Part shown: piece by piece, positions 1 to 10,100 of the stretch
Layout: each line of letters opens with the position of its first letter
Numbering within the stretch: the stretch's first letter is position 1
Assembly (NCBI GenBank): GCA_014529385.2
Contig: CM043945.1
Span: forward strand, 150,985,241 to 151,049,240
Length of the DNA stretch: 64,000 nt
Reading direction: 5' to 3'
Origin: Adiantum capillus-veneris
Taxonomy: Eukaryota > Streptophyta > Polypodiopsida > Polypodiales > Pteridaceae
Position numbers and translations under genes: made by a program
Notes under the pieces: model-generated
What the model was told of the DNA's origin: nothing
Database searches by the model: none
The model's input: the letters and a program-made list of their open reading frames with translations, nothing else

Positions 1-1000
1 TGCATTAAGACCGTATCCAGACTACGACCACAAGTATCACAATATACTTCAAATGACTTCTGCAAATCCGGCAAAGTAAAAAATTGGTCCTGTAGTCAAA
101 TTCTTTTTCAATTTTTGAAAGGAAGTCACTTCTGTGGGTCCCCACGAGAAAGGGACTGCTTTCTGTGTCAAGATATGCAAAGGGGAAGCAACCTCTGCAA
201 ACTTTTGAATGAACCGCCTGTAGTACGAACACAATCCCAAGAAGCTTCTAACTTCATGGACATTCTTCAAATCGGACCAATCACGGATAGTCTCTATCTT
301 GGCCGGATCCATTTGCACTCCTGCTGCTGACACAATGTGTCCCAAAAAGTGTATCTTTGGTAGGAAAAAAAAATTCACTTTTCTTCGCATTAATCACTAA
401 CTTGTGATCTCGTAATGCCTGAAAGACTTGAAGCAGACGATCTCTATGTTTTGCCTCATTCTTGGAGAAAACCTCATTCTTGGAGAAAACAAAGATATTG
501 TCAAAGAAAGTGCCAACAAATAGGGTGTACTCTCGAAAAATCTTGTCCATCCTGATGATATCCACTCGTCAAATCAATCCTGCTAAAATACGAGGATCCC
601 TGTAATCTGTCGAGTATATCATCGATCCTAGGAATCGGAAATGTGTTCTTGATGGTGATTTTGTTGAGAGCTCTATAATCGATGCACATTCTCCAAGATC
701 CGTTTTTTTTTTTTTTCCCCAAAACCAACAACATTGGAGAGCAATACGGTAAAGTATTAGGCTGGACAAGACCCTTTTCCAAGAGGTCTTTCACTTGGTT
801 TATAATCTCTTCGTTCTGGGCTCGGCTCACACGGTAAGGTGGCCGGTTCGGTGGCGTACTTCCAGGTATCAGATCAATGGTATGATCCCCAGGGGTGGTA
901 ACTCGCCTGACAGGCCCTCTGAAAAGCAATCGGCATGAGTGTGGAGAAAATCTTGGCATACTTTTGTTCAGGTCAAAACATATTCGACCTTCATCCATCG
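1..1000 (-). pseudogene. Ty3/gypsy reverse transcriptase remnant (element A pol)
   Basis: Minus-strand fragment of a Ty3-type reverse transcriptase. About 998-570 carries the RT N-terminal part: a TPPNRPPYR stretch, [15 protein letters not shown] and [13 protein letters not shown]. About 565-430 resumes at FFDNIFVFS, where the expected FFDD/YLDD catalytic box has lost its second Asp. About 390-49 holds the thumb and RNase H junction (FLGHIVS, RSFLGLCSYYRRFI). The stretch normally between SGYHQ and the catalytic box is missing, so there is an internal deletion near 565. An 18-bp direct duplication at about 454-491 repeats VFSKNE. Frameshifts join the pieces. It probably continues the gag/protease of element A beyond the solo LTR at 1057-1708. 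It is certainly non-functional. Confidence 0.85.
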
Positions 1001-1056
1001 TTCAATTCTCTCCCAAAAAAAAGTGAGTAAAGAAACTGAAATTTCATCAAGTACAA

Positions 1057-1708
1057 TGTCACAAGACGGGCACCACGTGCCAATAGAAAAGAACAGACTT
1101 AACAGACTTTTAACACTTCAATAAAAACTGAACTGAAAGAGAGAATAGACGACACGCGACACGGAGTGGCGGAATTCCACCCCAGAGAGTATTGGCCCCA
1201 AACCTTGGGGCCCCTTTCGGTATTTCTTTATATTGCATCAACACAGTACAAGCCGATACTCCAAACTCTGCACCTTCGCCAGGAAGCATGCTAGAGAATG
1301 AGCCCTAACCTCATATTTAACGGCCCTTGGCCTGAAAAGCAGTTTACATGAAAAGCCTTCAAATTCAAAAGCTTCTGGTCCCAAAGCAAAGCCAAAAAGT
1401 TGCAAGCGTAAATCACGGAAATCTGTACAGCTTGCCACGTCATCAGCTAACGCAAAACGCGGAAATCCGTACAACCTGCCACATCATCATGCCATCGTAA
1501 TTTTCAGAAATCTGCCACGTCATCAGGTTTTGCGTGTGTGTACAGGTCCTGCTTTATTTTAATCTTTGTCACTTGGGGCCTCGGATGTGGTCCCCATAAG
1601 TTGGTAGGACTTCTTATGTTACTTGTTCTTCTTAGGGTTTAGGCCCCTCGGCCACATCTGTAAGTTGGCTCCATTCTTTAGGCTTTGACACGTCAGCAGT
1701 TTGTTACA
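1057..1708 (-). mobile_element. Solo LTR inserted in element A, TSD TACAA
   Basis: A 652-bp segment bounded by TGTCACAAGACGGG and GTTTGTTACA, with the 5-bp direct repeat TACAA on both sides (1052-1056 and 1709-1713). It separates protease-like from RT-like coding remnants. It has no coding region, PBS or polypurine tract beside it, so it is a solo LTR left by recombination. It carries the motif GCCCC...GGCCCCTTTCGGTATTTCTTT (1193-1230) shared with other LTRs here, and a subterminal GGCAC/GTGCC stem. Motif orientation matches the minus-strand LTRs. Relatives lie at 24019-24305 and 28582-28907. Confidence 0.85.
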
Positions 1709-1741
1709 TACAATCTCTGAGCCCTTCTTTTGTCAAAGTCA

Positions 1742-1990
1742 CATTCTCGGCCCGGTAGTCAACCACGACGTGTTGTTGTGGTACCAAGGGATTTCGAGTA
1801 GAACGTCACAACCTTCCAAGGCAGATACGTAAAACTCCTCGTGTCCTAAACACCCCTGTCATTGCAAACAAAGTTTGCCAATGCTCGGTGTAATGGCAAC
1901 ATCCCTTACGGGTGCCACTCAAACTACCTCCGCCTGTGGCCTCAGCCTGTCGGGCGTAATTTCAAATTGAGCTGCCAATTCAAGAAGTTG
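1742..1990 (-). pseudogene. Ty3 aspartic protease-like remnant (element A)
   Basis: On the minus strand this stretch reads as a degraded retropepsin C-terminal half. It has a PSIGKLCLQ-like strand, an FYVSALEGCDVLLE stretch and IPWY, the same layout as the intact chromovirus protease near 48780-48890 (a GKLRLHVQGY strand, then DVILGAPWF). At least two in-frame stops interrupt it. It sits directly downstream of the element A gag zinc knuckle, as expected for gag-PR-RT order. The catalytic D-[ST]-G segment is not recognisable. Confidence 0.55.
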
Positions 1991-2104
1991 GCCTTGGCTC
2001 CTTCAAAAGAGCTTCCTGATCTTTCCCTTTGCCTGTCAAAGTTTGTACTTTCATTCATTTTGATTCGGTTCAGGCACCACGCAATGTGGTACCAGTTTTG
2101 CTTT

Positions 2105-3655
2105 TTATCTGCCTTTTCTGCCACTTCCCTCAGCTGCTTTAGAACTTTCTGGCCTTTCTTCATCCTGTTCATTCGGTGCCTTTTTAGGGCACTTCGCGGA
2201 GATATGTCGAGTTTCCCCGCATCCTAAGCACTTCCCCTCCTTTATGTAGAGAGGCCTCTCTTGAGGAGTAAGCTTGGGTCGTGCATCCTTTTCTTTCTGT
2301 TCTGGGTTGCTCTTTCTTTTTCTACTTTCATTTGTTGAAGTTTGTTCGGCTCTTTGTGTCATGATCTCATTTGTGGGGTAGGTCAGACTGCCAGAGTGAA
2401 TGGCAAAACCCCGTTTCGCACGACTCATCAACTCCTGAATAAGCAGTGATCTCGGATCTCTGTAGGTAGACCCAAGGTAAACCGCTCAATCTGGTTCTTG
2501 AACGAGATCTTCTTAAATGAAGAGGTGGGTAGAAAAGAGCTCCAAAATCTCTCGCAATAAGCGTCCATTGTATCCTTCTTGGTCATCCGAAGATGGTTCC
2601 AAGCAGTTTGTATATCGCGTTCATACTCTCGAGTCAGCCAATAAGAAATAAAAAGCCTCTTGAATTTCAGCCATTTAACTGGCGCAGTCTTGCTTAATAG
2701 AAGCGTGGACCACCAAGTTCGAGCATTCCCCTTAAAGTAAGAGGCAGCTCTCCGAATCTTAGAGAGCTCTGAGTAACGCCCTCCCGCGAAAGCGATGTCA
2801 AACTGCTATACAAAAGACAAAGCCTTCGAAGCATCTCTATAACCAGGAAACGTGTCAACTTTAATTGACTGTCCACCTTCCTTAAACTCTCGGACTTTCT
2901 TGCTTTTGTCTTCTAGAAAGTCATAATGGTTGGCTTTGTAAAAATTCTTCTTTGCATAAAAGTTGTTGTCATCAAAGTCTGAACTGTCGGTAGACGAGTC
3001 CTCTGTAGAACTGTCACTCACTGGGCGAGATTTAGACTTCTTTGCCTTTTTCTTGCCCCTTCGAAAGCATTGTTTCTTGCTTCGCTTTTTGCCTTTTCGG
3101 TCTTCTTCGCTCGAGTCAGATGAGCTAGAAGAATTGTCAAAAGAAGAAGAAGAAGAAGAAGAAGAACAAGAACTGGGTACTCCGTCAAATCGAACACGCT
3201 TCTTCTATTTCTTTGCTTTTTCAAATGTCGACTAACGACCCAAAAAGCCCGGGAAGTCATTGCCTTTCTTCTGCTTCGTGCTTTTGAGCTTTGTTTTGCG
3301 CGTCAAAAAACTGAGCAGTTCGTGCATCAACCACCTCTTCTAATTCCTTCTCTGTATATTTCTTGGGAGCAGGAGGTTTCTTGAGAGCGGGTTTTCGGGG
3401 TGGTTTTGTGGTTTTCTACCACTGCTCATACACTTCCTGGAAAGAAGTCTCGCTCATATATTTTGCAAATTTTGGGTCCTTGGCAAAATTGAGCATCATC
3501 TTTGCTGCATCGCCAATCAATTGACGACGCTCCATCTCTTGACGCTCCATCTGAGTAGGCCGAGGCGGGCCATACTCCTTGCCCGAATCTTCGTTGTGAT
3601 CCCTTCCCGCATCTCCGGATGGCGAGGGAGTCGACTGATCCTTGCTTGAAGCCAT
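2105..3655 (-). pseudogene. Ty3/gypsy gag remnant (element A)
   Basis: Decayed gag on the minus strand, starting at the ATG at 3655 (MASSKDQ...), 53 bases inside the PBS. In order it has an acidic, Pro-rich N-terminus (MERQEMERRQL), a stop at 3416-3418, a Ser/Lys-rich hinge containing a GAA/TTC microsatellite (about 3139-3165), a Ser/Asp stretch (SSTEDSSTDSSDFDD, about 3000), and a retrotransposon gag core about 2870-2440 (TWWSTLL, WLKFKRLF). It ends with the zinc knuckle CLGCGETRHISAKC (CX2CX4HX4C) near 2190-2235. Several stops and frameshifts break it. All four zinc ligands remain. Gag coats packaged RNA in the virus-like particle. Confidence 0.8.
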
Positions 3656-3707
3656 AGGTGTCACGGAAAAAAATTTGGGATCGGATTTCCCGTAGAAGAG
3701 AAATCGG

Positions 3708-3723
3708 CCGTGCTTTGATACCA
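3708..3723 (-). other. Primer binding site of element A (initiator Met tRNA)
   Basis: On the minus strand this reads TGGTATCAAAGCACGG, one base from the canonical plant tRNA-iMet site TGGTATCAGAGC. It lies one base inside the LTR edge and upstream of the gag ATG at 3655, as required for first-strand priming. Confidence 0.8.
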
Positions 3724-3724
3724 C

Positions 3725-4368
3725 TATAATAGACTTGGACACTGCAAGTCAAGAATCTACCACGACAACACAAATAACCACTTCAAAACAGTTCATAGTT
3801 CACAATTGATTCGACACCGGCCCGACGGAGTTCCATGCCTAGCCCCAAAGATTGGCGCCCCTTTCGGTATTTCTTTTTGTATTAATCTGAGTTCAAAGTA
3901 CAAGAGTGCGGGCAGGCGCTCACACTCAGACTCTACGTCCAGATGCTCTGAGTTGTGAGAGTCCTGCTCACATATTTAAAGTTACAAGGGTTGCTAAAAG
4001 CAGAGCCCCATAAGCTGAAATCAAAAGCTTCAAGTAAAAGCTTTGAAAATAAAGCAAAAGTTCTTCCTCTCTTTCTTTTAATAAATAAAGCAAAGAGGCT
4101 TTTTCTTTCTCTCTCTTGCTAAAATAAAGCAAAGAGGGTTCTCTTTCTCTTTCTCAACAATTTGCGTAGAAAAAGCAATGCCAAAAAGCTACCCAGCTTT
4201 TCGTAAATCACGCTGATGTTCGTACAGCAGGCCACGTGTCAGCCCGCCACGTCAGCAATCAGGGTAAGGTTTAGGGCAGAATTAGGGTTTTTGATTTTAG
4301 GGTTAGTGTTTCAGCAAATTAGGGGTAGGGTTTCTAGCAGCAGGCAGCCATGTCATCACTTTGTGACA
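3725..4368 (-). mobile_element. 5' LTR of element A (Ty3/gypsy)
   Basis: About 644 bp between the PBS and the interrupted gag of element B. The outer end reads TTTGTGACA on the plus strand and is abutted by element B gag coding at 4369. The inner end (TATAATAGACTTGGACACTG) aligns with the start of the solo LTR at 4697 (TGTAACAAACTTGGACACTC). Its TG has mutated to TA. Inside are the shared GCCCC...GGTATTTCTTT motif (3842-3875), an A/T-rich TATA-like site (about 3972) and a duplicated AAATAAAGCAAAGAGG segment (about 4085-4140). The matching 3' LTR is not in the window. Confidence 0.75.
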
Positions 4369-4696
4369 CGAGTACTTCGACATCAAACTTGATGTACTCG
4401 TCCAACCCGTAAAGGAATGCCTCTTTGCGCTCATCATCCGATTTGCGTAATTGGGTGCCGAGCTGCAAAACACGGTTAGAAAAAGACATAATTGGCATAC
4501 CATTTTGCTTGAGACTGCACCAATCGTCTTTCAACCGCGTTAGGTATTGAGGTGGTATAAACCGCACCTTGAGCTTGTCTTGGAAGTCGGCCCAATTGAA
4601 AGAAAGCGGCACGCCTTCTTCGGCTTCTTCAAGGTGCGCGGCCAACTGTGCCTCTTGCCATGCTTGATACCAATTAATGGCATCATCGGTAAGATA
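4369..4696 (-). pseudogene. Element B gag, C-terminal fragment
   Basis: Minus-strand retrotransposon gag core with the signatures DDAINWYQAW, FNWADFQDKLKVRF, PPQYL and LKQNGMPIMSF. The left edge is cut by the outer end of the element A LTR. The right edge is cut by the solo LTR at 4697-5256. Removing that LTR and one AGATA copy joins this piece in frame to the gag at 5262-5972. The rest of gag and all of pol would lie on the far side of element A, outside the window. Confidence 0.85.
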
Positions 4697-5256
4697 TGTA
4701 ACAAACTTGGACACTCCAAGTCAAGATTCTACCGCGACACAACAGAGATTCACTTCAAAACAGTTCACAATTTCACACTTGAGTCAACACGGCCCGACGT
4801 AGTTCTGGCCTAGAGATATTGGCCCCAAAGACTGGCGCCTCTTTCGGTATTTCTTTTTGTATTAATTTGTGTTCAAAGTACAAGAGAGTGGGTAGGTGCT
4901 CACTCTTAGACTCTGCGTCCAGATGCTCCAAGAAGTGAGGGCCTAACCACTTATTTATTGGTTACAAGGGATGTCCAAAAGCAGAGCCTCAAAAGCAATA
5001 ATCCAAAAGCTCTTAAAAAATAAAGCAACTGAGACCAAAAGCTGCCAAAAAAAAAAAGCCAATGCAAATTCAAGATTTTCGTACGCTGCCACGTCATCAG
5101 CTCCGTGATTTGATGGGAAATCCGTACGGACGCCACGTCAGCCTGTCAACGGGTTTTCCGCCATAAAATCCAGAAATCCGTACTGTGGCCAGGTCAGCCT
5201 GCCACGTGTCATTGCGGGTGTCCCGGGGTACGGTGCCATGTCACCATTTTGTGACA
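4697..5256 (-). mobile_element. Solo LTR inside element B gag, TSD AGATA
   Basis: A 560-bp LTR starting TGTAACAAAC and ending TTTTGTGACA, flanked by AGATA at 4692-4696 and 5257-5261. The flanking gag halves are in frame across the empty site, so insertion followed by LTR-LTR recombination is well supported. It carries CTTGGACACTCCAAG, a subterminal palindrome, and the shared GGCCCC...GGTATTTCTTT motif at 4820-4856. It is the same family as the element A LTR. Confidence 0.92.
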
Positions 5257-5972
5257 AGATACATGGCTGTTGTCAAGACTTTGCTATTTCCTGTTTTCTT
5301 AGTTGTCGCAAAGTAAGCATTAAATTGATGCAACCAAGAATGAATAACATTAGCATCCATCTTAGTGTCATACTTACTGAACGTCAACTTCTTAGTAACT
5401 GGATTGTTGGAGTCTGCATCTTTGCTTGTGCTACCTGATGAACTGCCCACATCTTTGACCGGCTTGGACTTCGAGGTGAGTACCTGTAGGACCAACTCTT
5501 GCATGCGCTGGTCTCTTTGCGCCTCACGCTCTAATTCCAAGGCCGCTCGCCTTTCTTCGGCCGCTATGCGTTGAGCTTTGCGTGCTTGCTCACGCTCACG
5601 CTCCATAGCTGCCTTTCTTTCTTCGGCTGCCAAGCGCGCTTGATCACGCTTGCGATCCAAGGTTGCGCGTTGCGCCTCTTGTTGTAGCATCATGTCCATC
5701 ATCGACTTGACCAAAGCCTTTATAGGATTTGTTGCAACCCGTGGCGTAGATGGGGAAGAGGGAGGGTCGGAAAAAAATCCACCTGGTGGGGAAAATTCTT
5801 CGTTTCCAGCTCCACTCTCATCACCTTCATGCAAAGTATCCATTCCGCTTCGGGTGATGACCATACACTGAGATCTTGGATACTTAAGTTCTCGAGGAAC
5901 TTGGGATCTTGAGGTTCTTGGGTTCTTGAGGTTCTCGAGTTCTTGAGGCTCTTGAGGTTCTTGAGCTTGCAA
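5257..5972 (-). pseudogene. Element B gag, N-terminal part
   Basis: Minus-strand gag N-terminus. The first residues after 5972 are a QEP/QEL/NLK repeat encoded by a TCTTGAGGT minisatellite. A more likely start is the Met at about 5864 (MVITRSGMDTLHEGDESG). A Pro/Ser stretch follows, then a long Arg/Glu/Ala coiled coil (about 5690-5500), a Ser/Asp linker and the start of the gag core (KLTFSKYDTKMDANVIHSW, then FNAYF). It is open until the LTR insertion at 5256. It lies downstream of the PBS (6286-6301) and 5' LTR, so this is the 5' end of element B. Confidence 0.8.
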
Positions 5973-6285
5973 TCAGTGTTTGAGAAGGCTTTTCTCCACC
6001 CGAGCTCGACTCTTCCCTGCGGGCGCACCCCTTGGTGGCCTTGCGCTCACATCAAGGTTGTTTTTTCCCACCTCACGTCGATTGGCCGGCCGCTAAGTGC
6101 ACGTCGCTCTCAATTAGTGAAAAGAGGAACAAGGGGAGGTTGGACAAGCCCTTCTTTCTTGGGTTACCTGTCACTCTTCAAAACACGATTAGGAATCGAC
6201 ACGCCCAAGTGGACTTGGGTTACGTGCGACCGCAACAAGCAAAAAATTTCTTGTGGTTCTTTCCTTGAGTGATATAGAACACTGC

Positions 6286-6301
6286 CAAAGCTTTGATACC
6301 A
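6286..6301 (-). other. Primer binding site of element B (initiator Met tRNA)
   Basis: On the minus strand this reads TGGTATCAAAGCTTTG, an initiator-Met type site identical over its first 12 bases to the element A site. It lies one base inside the 5' LTR. Confidence 0.75.
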
Positions 6302-6302
6302 A

Positions 6303-6460
6303 TGTAAGGTGCAGCGGAAGTGAATGTTGACATTGCTCAAGATGAGTGCTCCGAACTGTGCTCAAGGGTTCCTTTTACTTACGGAAGGGAGAGCCTTCCG
6401 TTCTTTTAGAGAGAGAATGCAATGATCACAAACAAAGTGAATGCTACTGTGAATGAAGGC

Positions 6461-6514
<54 letters not shown>

Positions 6515-7438
6515 ATACGATACCAGACGGTTCTCAAACCCTCCTCCAAGGGTCCCCCTCTCTATGGCGAGAGAGGTCTATGCTATAGATTGCACAATCT
6601 GGTACAATGGTCTAGATGCAATGGACTTGTTGATGATGCCGACGACAATAGTGACGATGACGAGGACGGGCTGAAAATTGAAAACGCTAGGACTAGCATC
6701 TGCGTTTTTAGCACATTGTCGTCGAGTCGTCGTCGTCGCCGTCGCCGTCGCCATCCTCGACGACAGTGTCAGTGATCGAAAACTGAAAACAACGTGCTGA
6801 AACTGTAAATGCTAGCTGACTCGATGGTACGGTGAGGCTCTGCTGCGGGTAGGTGAGATATGCGAGGCTAAGGGCTGAATCTGCTGTGGCTAAGTGCTGA
6901 AAACTGAAAACGCTGATGTGTTGGGCTGATCTGACACCGGAATCTGCAAAGGCTAGGTCTGCAAACTGAAAAATGCAAGGCTAGGCTGAATCTGGTAGTG
7001 AAAACGCTATCTGCTTCTGTTGGCTGAAAACGTTGGGGCCTTCTGCCGGTCTTGCAGAGAAGGTGCACTGCAAGTTGCTGGAACTTCTTCTGCCTCTTCT
7101 GCTCAAAAGTGCTAGCGCTAGGTTTCTTTTATACTGCCTTAGCAATTTTCCCTACTCACTTTTCCAACAAAAGTCACTTATTAAATAGTAAGTGAAAAAT
7201 GTGTCTTTTGGGAAAAAGGGGTCTATGCTCTGTAAAATATTTGCTCATGATGGGTACTGAATGTCATGCTGATGATCATGATGTGTTCAACCAGAGGACA
7301 TGTAACTAATCTAAGTGCTTGGACATGCACGGCTTGCTCACAGGCTCACAAAGGTGCCAGACACTTCCTAAGCTGACCTGAACCCTAGACCTGAGATAGC
7401 TTGTCCACATACACATAGGGTTAGATGTGCACGTGACA
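6303..7438 (-). mobile_element. 5' LTR of element B (Ty3/gypsy)
   Basis: A 1136-bp LTR reading TGTAAGGTGCAGCGG to GCACGTGACA on the plus strand. It shares long blocks with the LTRs of the inverted repeat at 13934-18705, such as GCTCAAGATGAGTGCTCCG and GTGCTCAAGG. It contains a (GA)n tract (6465-6511), a CGT/CGC-rich stretch (6720-6765) and scattered AAAACGCT motifs (about 6679, 6906, 7000). The right edge is followed by copia element E sequence. No long reading frame here looks real. Confidence 0.8.
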
Positions 7439-7446
7439 ATTCATGA

Positions 7447-7866
7447 GAGATTCCAGATGACAGGCCACAGACCGGTTGTCACTCCTCTCGAGCCCGGGGA
7501 GAACATTGCGCTTCACGATCCTTCCCCACAGATTGACCTGGAGCAGTACAGGAATGTTGGTTGCTGCCTTGTATGGAGCAGTACATCTGTAGAGATTCCA
7601 GATGACAGGTGGCAGACCAGTTGGCACTCCTCTTCAGCCCGGGGAGAACATTTCGCTTCACGATCCTTCCCCACGGATTGACTTGGAGCAGTACAGGAAT
7701 GTTGTTGGCTGCCTCGTATGGAGCAGTACATCTGGAGAGATTCCAGATGATAGGTTGTAGACCGGTTGGCACTCCTATTGAGCCCGGGGAGAACATTTCG
7801 CTTCACGATCCTTCCCCACGGATTGACCTGGAGTAGTACAGGAATGTTGTTGGCTGCCTCGTATGG
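7447..7866 (+). repeat. Three tandem copies of a copia RT segment (145-bp period)
   Basis: Copies start at 7447, 7592 and 7737, each with GAGATTCCAGATGA near its start. In frame each encodes a piece of the Ty1/copia RT C-terminus (PVVTPLEPGENIALHDPSP, then IDLEQYRN and VGCLVW), which corresponds to the 'PIATPMETG...YQTAVGCLIY' region of element C. This is a tandem duplication inside a dead element, not a separate repeat family. Confidence 0.85.
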
Positions 7867-8123
7867 CTGACTTTTTCCTAACCAGACAACTGTTACACAG
7901 TTTCTGTCCTCAGTTTCTTCAACACCCGACCTCGTCAGCGACATTGGTAGTGTGCCCAACATACTTTGCGGTACATCAGCGGCACCTTGGACCATGGTGT
8001 GTTCTATGGTCGCTCCAAGGGTTGCACCTTACTAGGCTGGTACGATTCAAATTGGGTAGGAAATTCAGATACGCACTACAAGAGTAGTTTTCACACTCGA
8101 CTCGGGACCCATTTCATGGAGCA
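7447..8123 (+). pseudogene. Copia element E, RT/RNase H remnant, 5' side
   Basis: Left part of a decayed Ty1/copia pol in plus orientation: three tandem RT tails, then an RNase H segment (about 7860-8123) with a QFLQHPTSSA-like stretch and, in shifted frames, DHGVFYGRSKG and a degraded W-S-S motif. It is cut at 8123/8124 by copia element C. The GTAAA duplication links it to 12584-13160. Frameshifts and stops throughout. Confidence 0.75.
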
Positions 8124-8128
8124 GTAAA

Positions 8129-8355
8129 TGTTACCATATACATGTGGTAGTGATATGTGTGAACACACTAGGACCGCCGGGGCATTTTTTCCCTCTTTAG
8201 GAGGTTTTTCCCCCCGTGCATTGTATATACGCCCATCACTCTAGGGCTATCTATCTTTCCATTGCACACTAAGTAACACACTCTCTATTGTGTGCCTTGA
8301 GCTTCCTTTGTCTTCTTCAAGCTGTGTGCGTTTCTCTGCAACCCTAATTCCAACA
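8129..8355 (+). mobile_element. 5' LTR of copia element C
   Basis: A 227-bp LTR, TGTTACCATATACATG to CTAATTCCAACA, nearly identical to the 3' LTR at 12358-12583. The 5-bp duplication GTAAA lies at 8124-8128 and 12584-12588. A TTGTATATACGC stretch (about 8220) could be the TATA region. Confidence 0.95.
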
Positions 8356-8357
8356 AT

Positions 8358-8369
8358 TGGTATCAGAGC
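8358..8369 (+). other. Primer binding site of copia C (initiator Met tRNA)
   Basis: TGGTATCAGAGC, an exact match to the canonical plant initiator-Met primer binding site, two bases after the LTR end. Confidence 0.9.
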
Positions 8370-8718
8370 AAGTTGCGTCCTCCCGAGCTTAGTCGCCAGT
8401 TGCTCTAGCACACGCCTGCTCACTTTCTCCGATTTCAGTGAGCTTTGGCAAGCGTTCGCAGGTCGACAAAAGTTTCGGATGAGCTCGTAGAGTGACAGTC
8501 TGCCAGATTTTTGATTCAGGCTCATTACGGCCTCCGTTTCCACTACAGGCAGGTTTGCACAGGCAATTTCGTCATTTTGTGCATAATTTCTATCAGTGCC
8601 GTTTTCTGCATAACAGGTGCCTTACAGTGTTCTACGGTTTGTGCTATATAGCACGTGTTGTTCCCGCTCCGTTTCTCCTATTTTCGGGCAGTTTTCACAT
8701 CAGGTGCAGCATTTATCA

Positions 8719-9600
8719 TGGCTGACAACACGTTCTTGTGTCAAAGGGCGTTTGGAATATTGTGCAGGGCATTGATGTATGTCCTGGTTCTGAGGATGCA
8801 GGCGATGTTGAGGATGTTGCAGGTCTTGCTGCAAGGATTGCTGCTATTAGAGTTGTTTTGCCTACGGCAGAACAAGGTCGTTGAGATGTAAAGGATGCGC
8901 AGGCTCATGCATTGATTGCGTTGTCTGTGAAGCGCACCATTGTTCCTCACATCCGTTCAACATAATTTGCAAAACTGGCTTGGGATATTTTAACTGCTCT
9001 TTATGCAAGTCGCAATGAGGCTAAAATTGCTTTGCTGCGTAAAGAGCCGAAGTCGAAGATTATGCATGAGAAAGATGATATAGACACTTTCCTTGCTAGT
9101 GTCAAGGATATCAATGAGCAACTTATTTCTGCAGGTGAAGTCCTTTCAGACAGTTCCCTTTTGCAGACTGTTCTTGATGCCTTACCAGATTCCTACCAGA
9201 CTTTTGCTAGTACTTGGAGAGTGATGATCCAAGGAAATCCTGAAGTTGTCAGTTTGATGCATTATGCACATTGCTATTGCAAGAGTCACTTTCTAGAAAA
9301 AACAGAACTATGCAGCGTGCAGTTGAACATGCTTTTATTGCTTCTCAAAGAAAGGGTGCTCACAGCAATGCGGCCACTTCTTATGGTTCTGCTGCGAGTG
9401 GCAAAACTTTTGTTCCTAATGCTTCTGCTCTGTCAGCAATTCGTCTGGAAATTATGGTGATAAGGGCAAAAAGAAAATGCGTTGCCATTATTGTAAAGCT
9501 AATGATTACTTAATCAAGTCGTGTCCTAAGTTGAAGGCCAAAGAGGCTAAGAAGAAAGAGGGTGGTTCCACTGCAAATGCTGGTTCCACTATAGATGCAG
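8719..9600 (+). pseudogene. Copia element C gag
   Basis: Gag starts at ATG 8719 (MADN). Compared with element D it has lost about 95 bp just after the start, so the N-terminus shifts frame. The middle part is open at about 9032-9250 (IMHEKDDIDTFLASVKDINE, then DSSLLQTVLDALPDSYQTF), typical of copia gag. The zinc knuckle at 9483-9524 reads C-H-Y-C-K-A-N-D-Y-L-I-K-S-C: the ligand His is Tyr (TAC at 9507-9509), which fits a C-to-T change. Stops and shifts follow. Element D keeps the His but has lost the first Cys. Confidence 0.8.
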
Positions 9601-10100
9601 CCATTGTTGAGTCTTGTGAAAGGAGATTGTGATGCTCATGTTGATGCAGAATGGGCTTTTAGCGCAGAGTGCACTTACAATCCTGCTGTCCATGATGCAT
9701 GCTTGTCAGTTGGTGCAGATTCTCATGTGTGGTATTTAGACAGTGGTGCTACAAAGCACATTACCTCACATCGTGAATTGTTTACCTCTCTCGAGTCTGT
9801 CCCTCATGGGAATTCAGTCACTTGTGCTAACAATGCCTCTTATCCGGTTCAGGGAGTTGGAAAGATTGTGCTTACTGCTGCAAATGGCAGTTCCTTCACA
9901 CTTGTTGATGCACTTTATATACCTGGGATCGAGAAGAATCTCTTGTCTGTATCCGCACTTGCTAGAATTGGACTTGTAGTCAAATTTGTGGATGACAGAT
10001 GTACAGTTCATGATCTCAGTTTTGGTGATGAAATTGCTGACGGAAATGGCACGATGTATGGTCAAAAGTCAAGCTTTGCCGTATTCTTTTTGGCTTGAGG
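9601..10100 (+). pseudogene. Copia element C protease and truncated pre-integrase
   Basis: Open stretch with the retropepsin site VWYLDSGATKHIT (DSGA at 9739-9750), followed by VDALYIPGIEKNLLSV. After FGDEIA (about 10038) the sequence jumps into the integrase C-terminal region. Relative to element D the gag-pre-integrase domain and the DDE core are gone, a deletion of several hundred bases. The catalytic Asp of the protease is intact. Without an integrase core this copy cannot transpose by itself. Confidence 0.85.

Noticed and set aside
6422-6775. Frames with Arg-Glu runs over the GA tract
   Set aside because: They lie inside the element B LTR and result from a GA microsatellite and a CGT/CGC-rich stretch.
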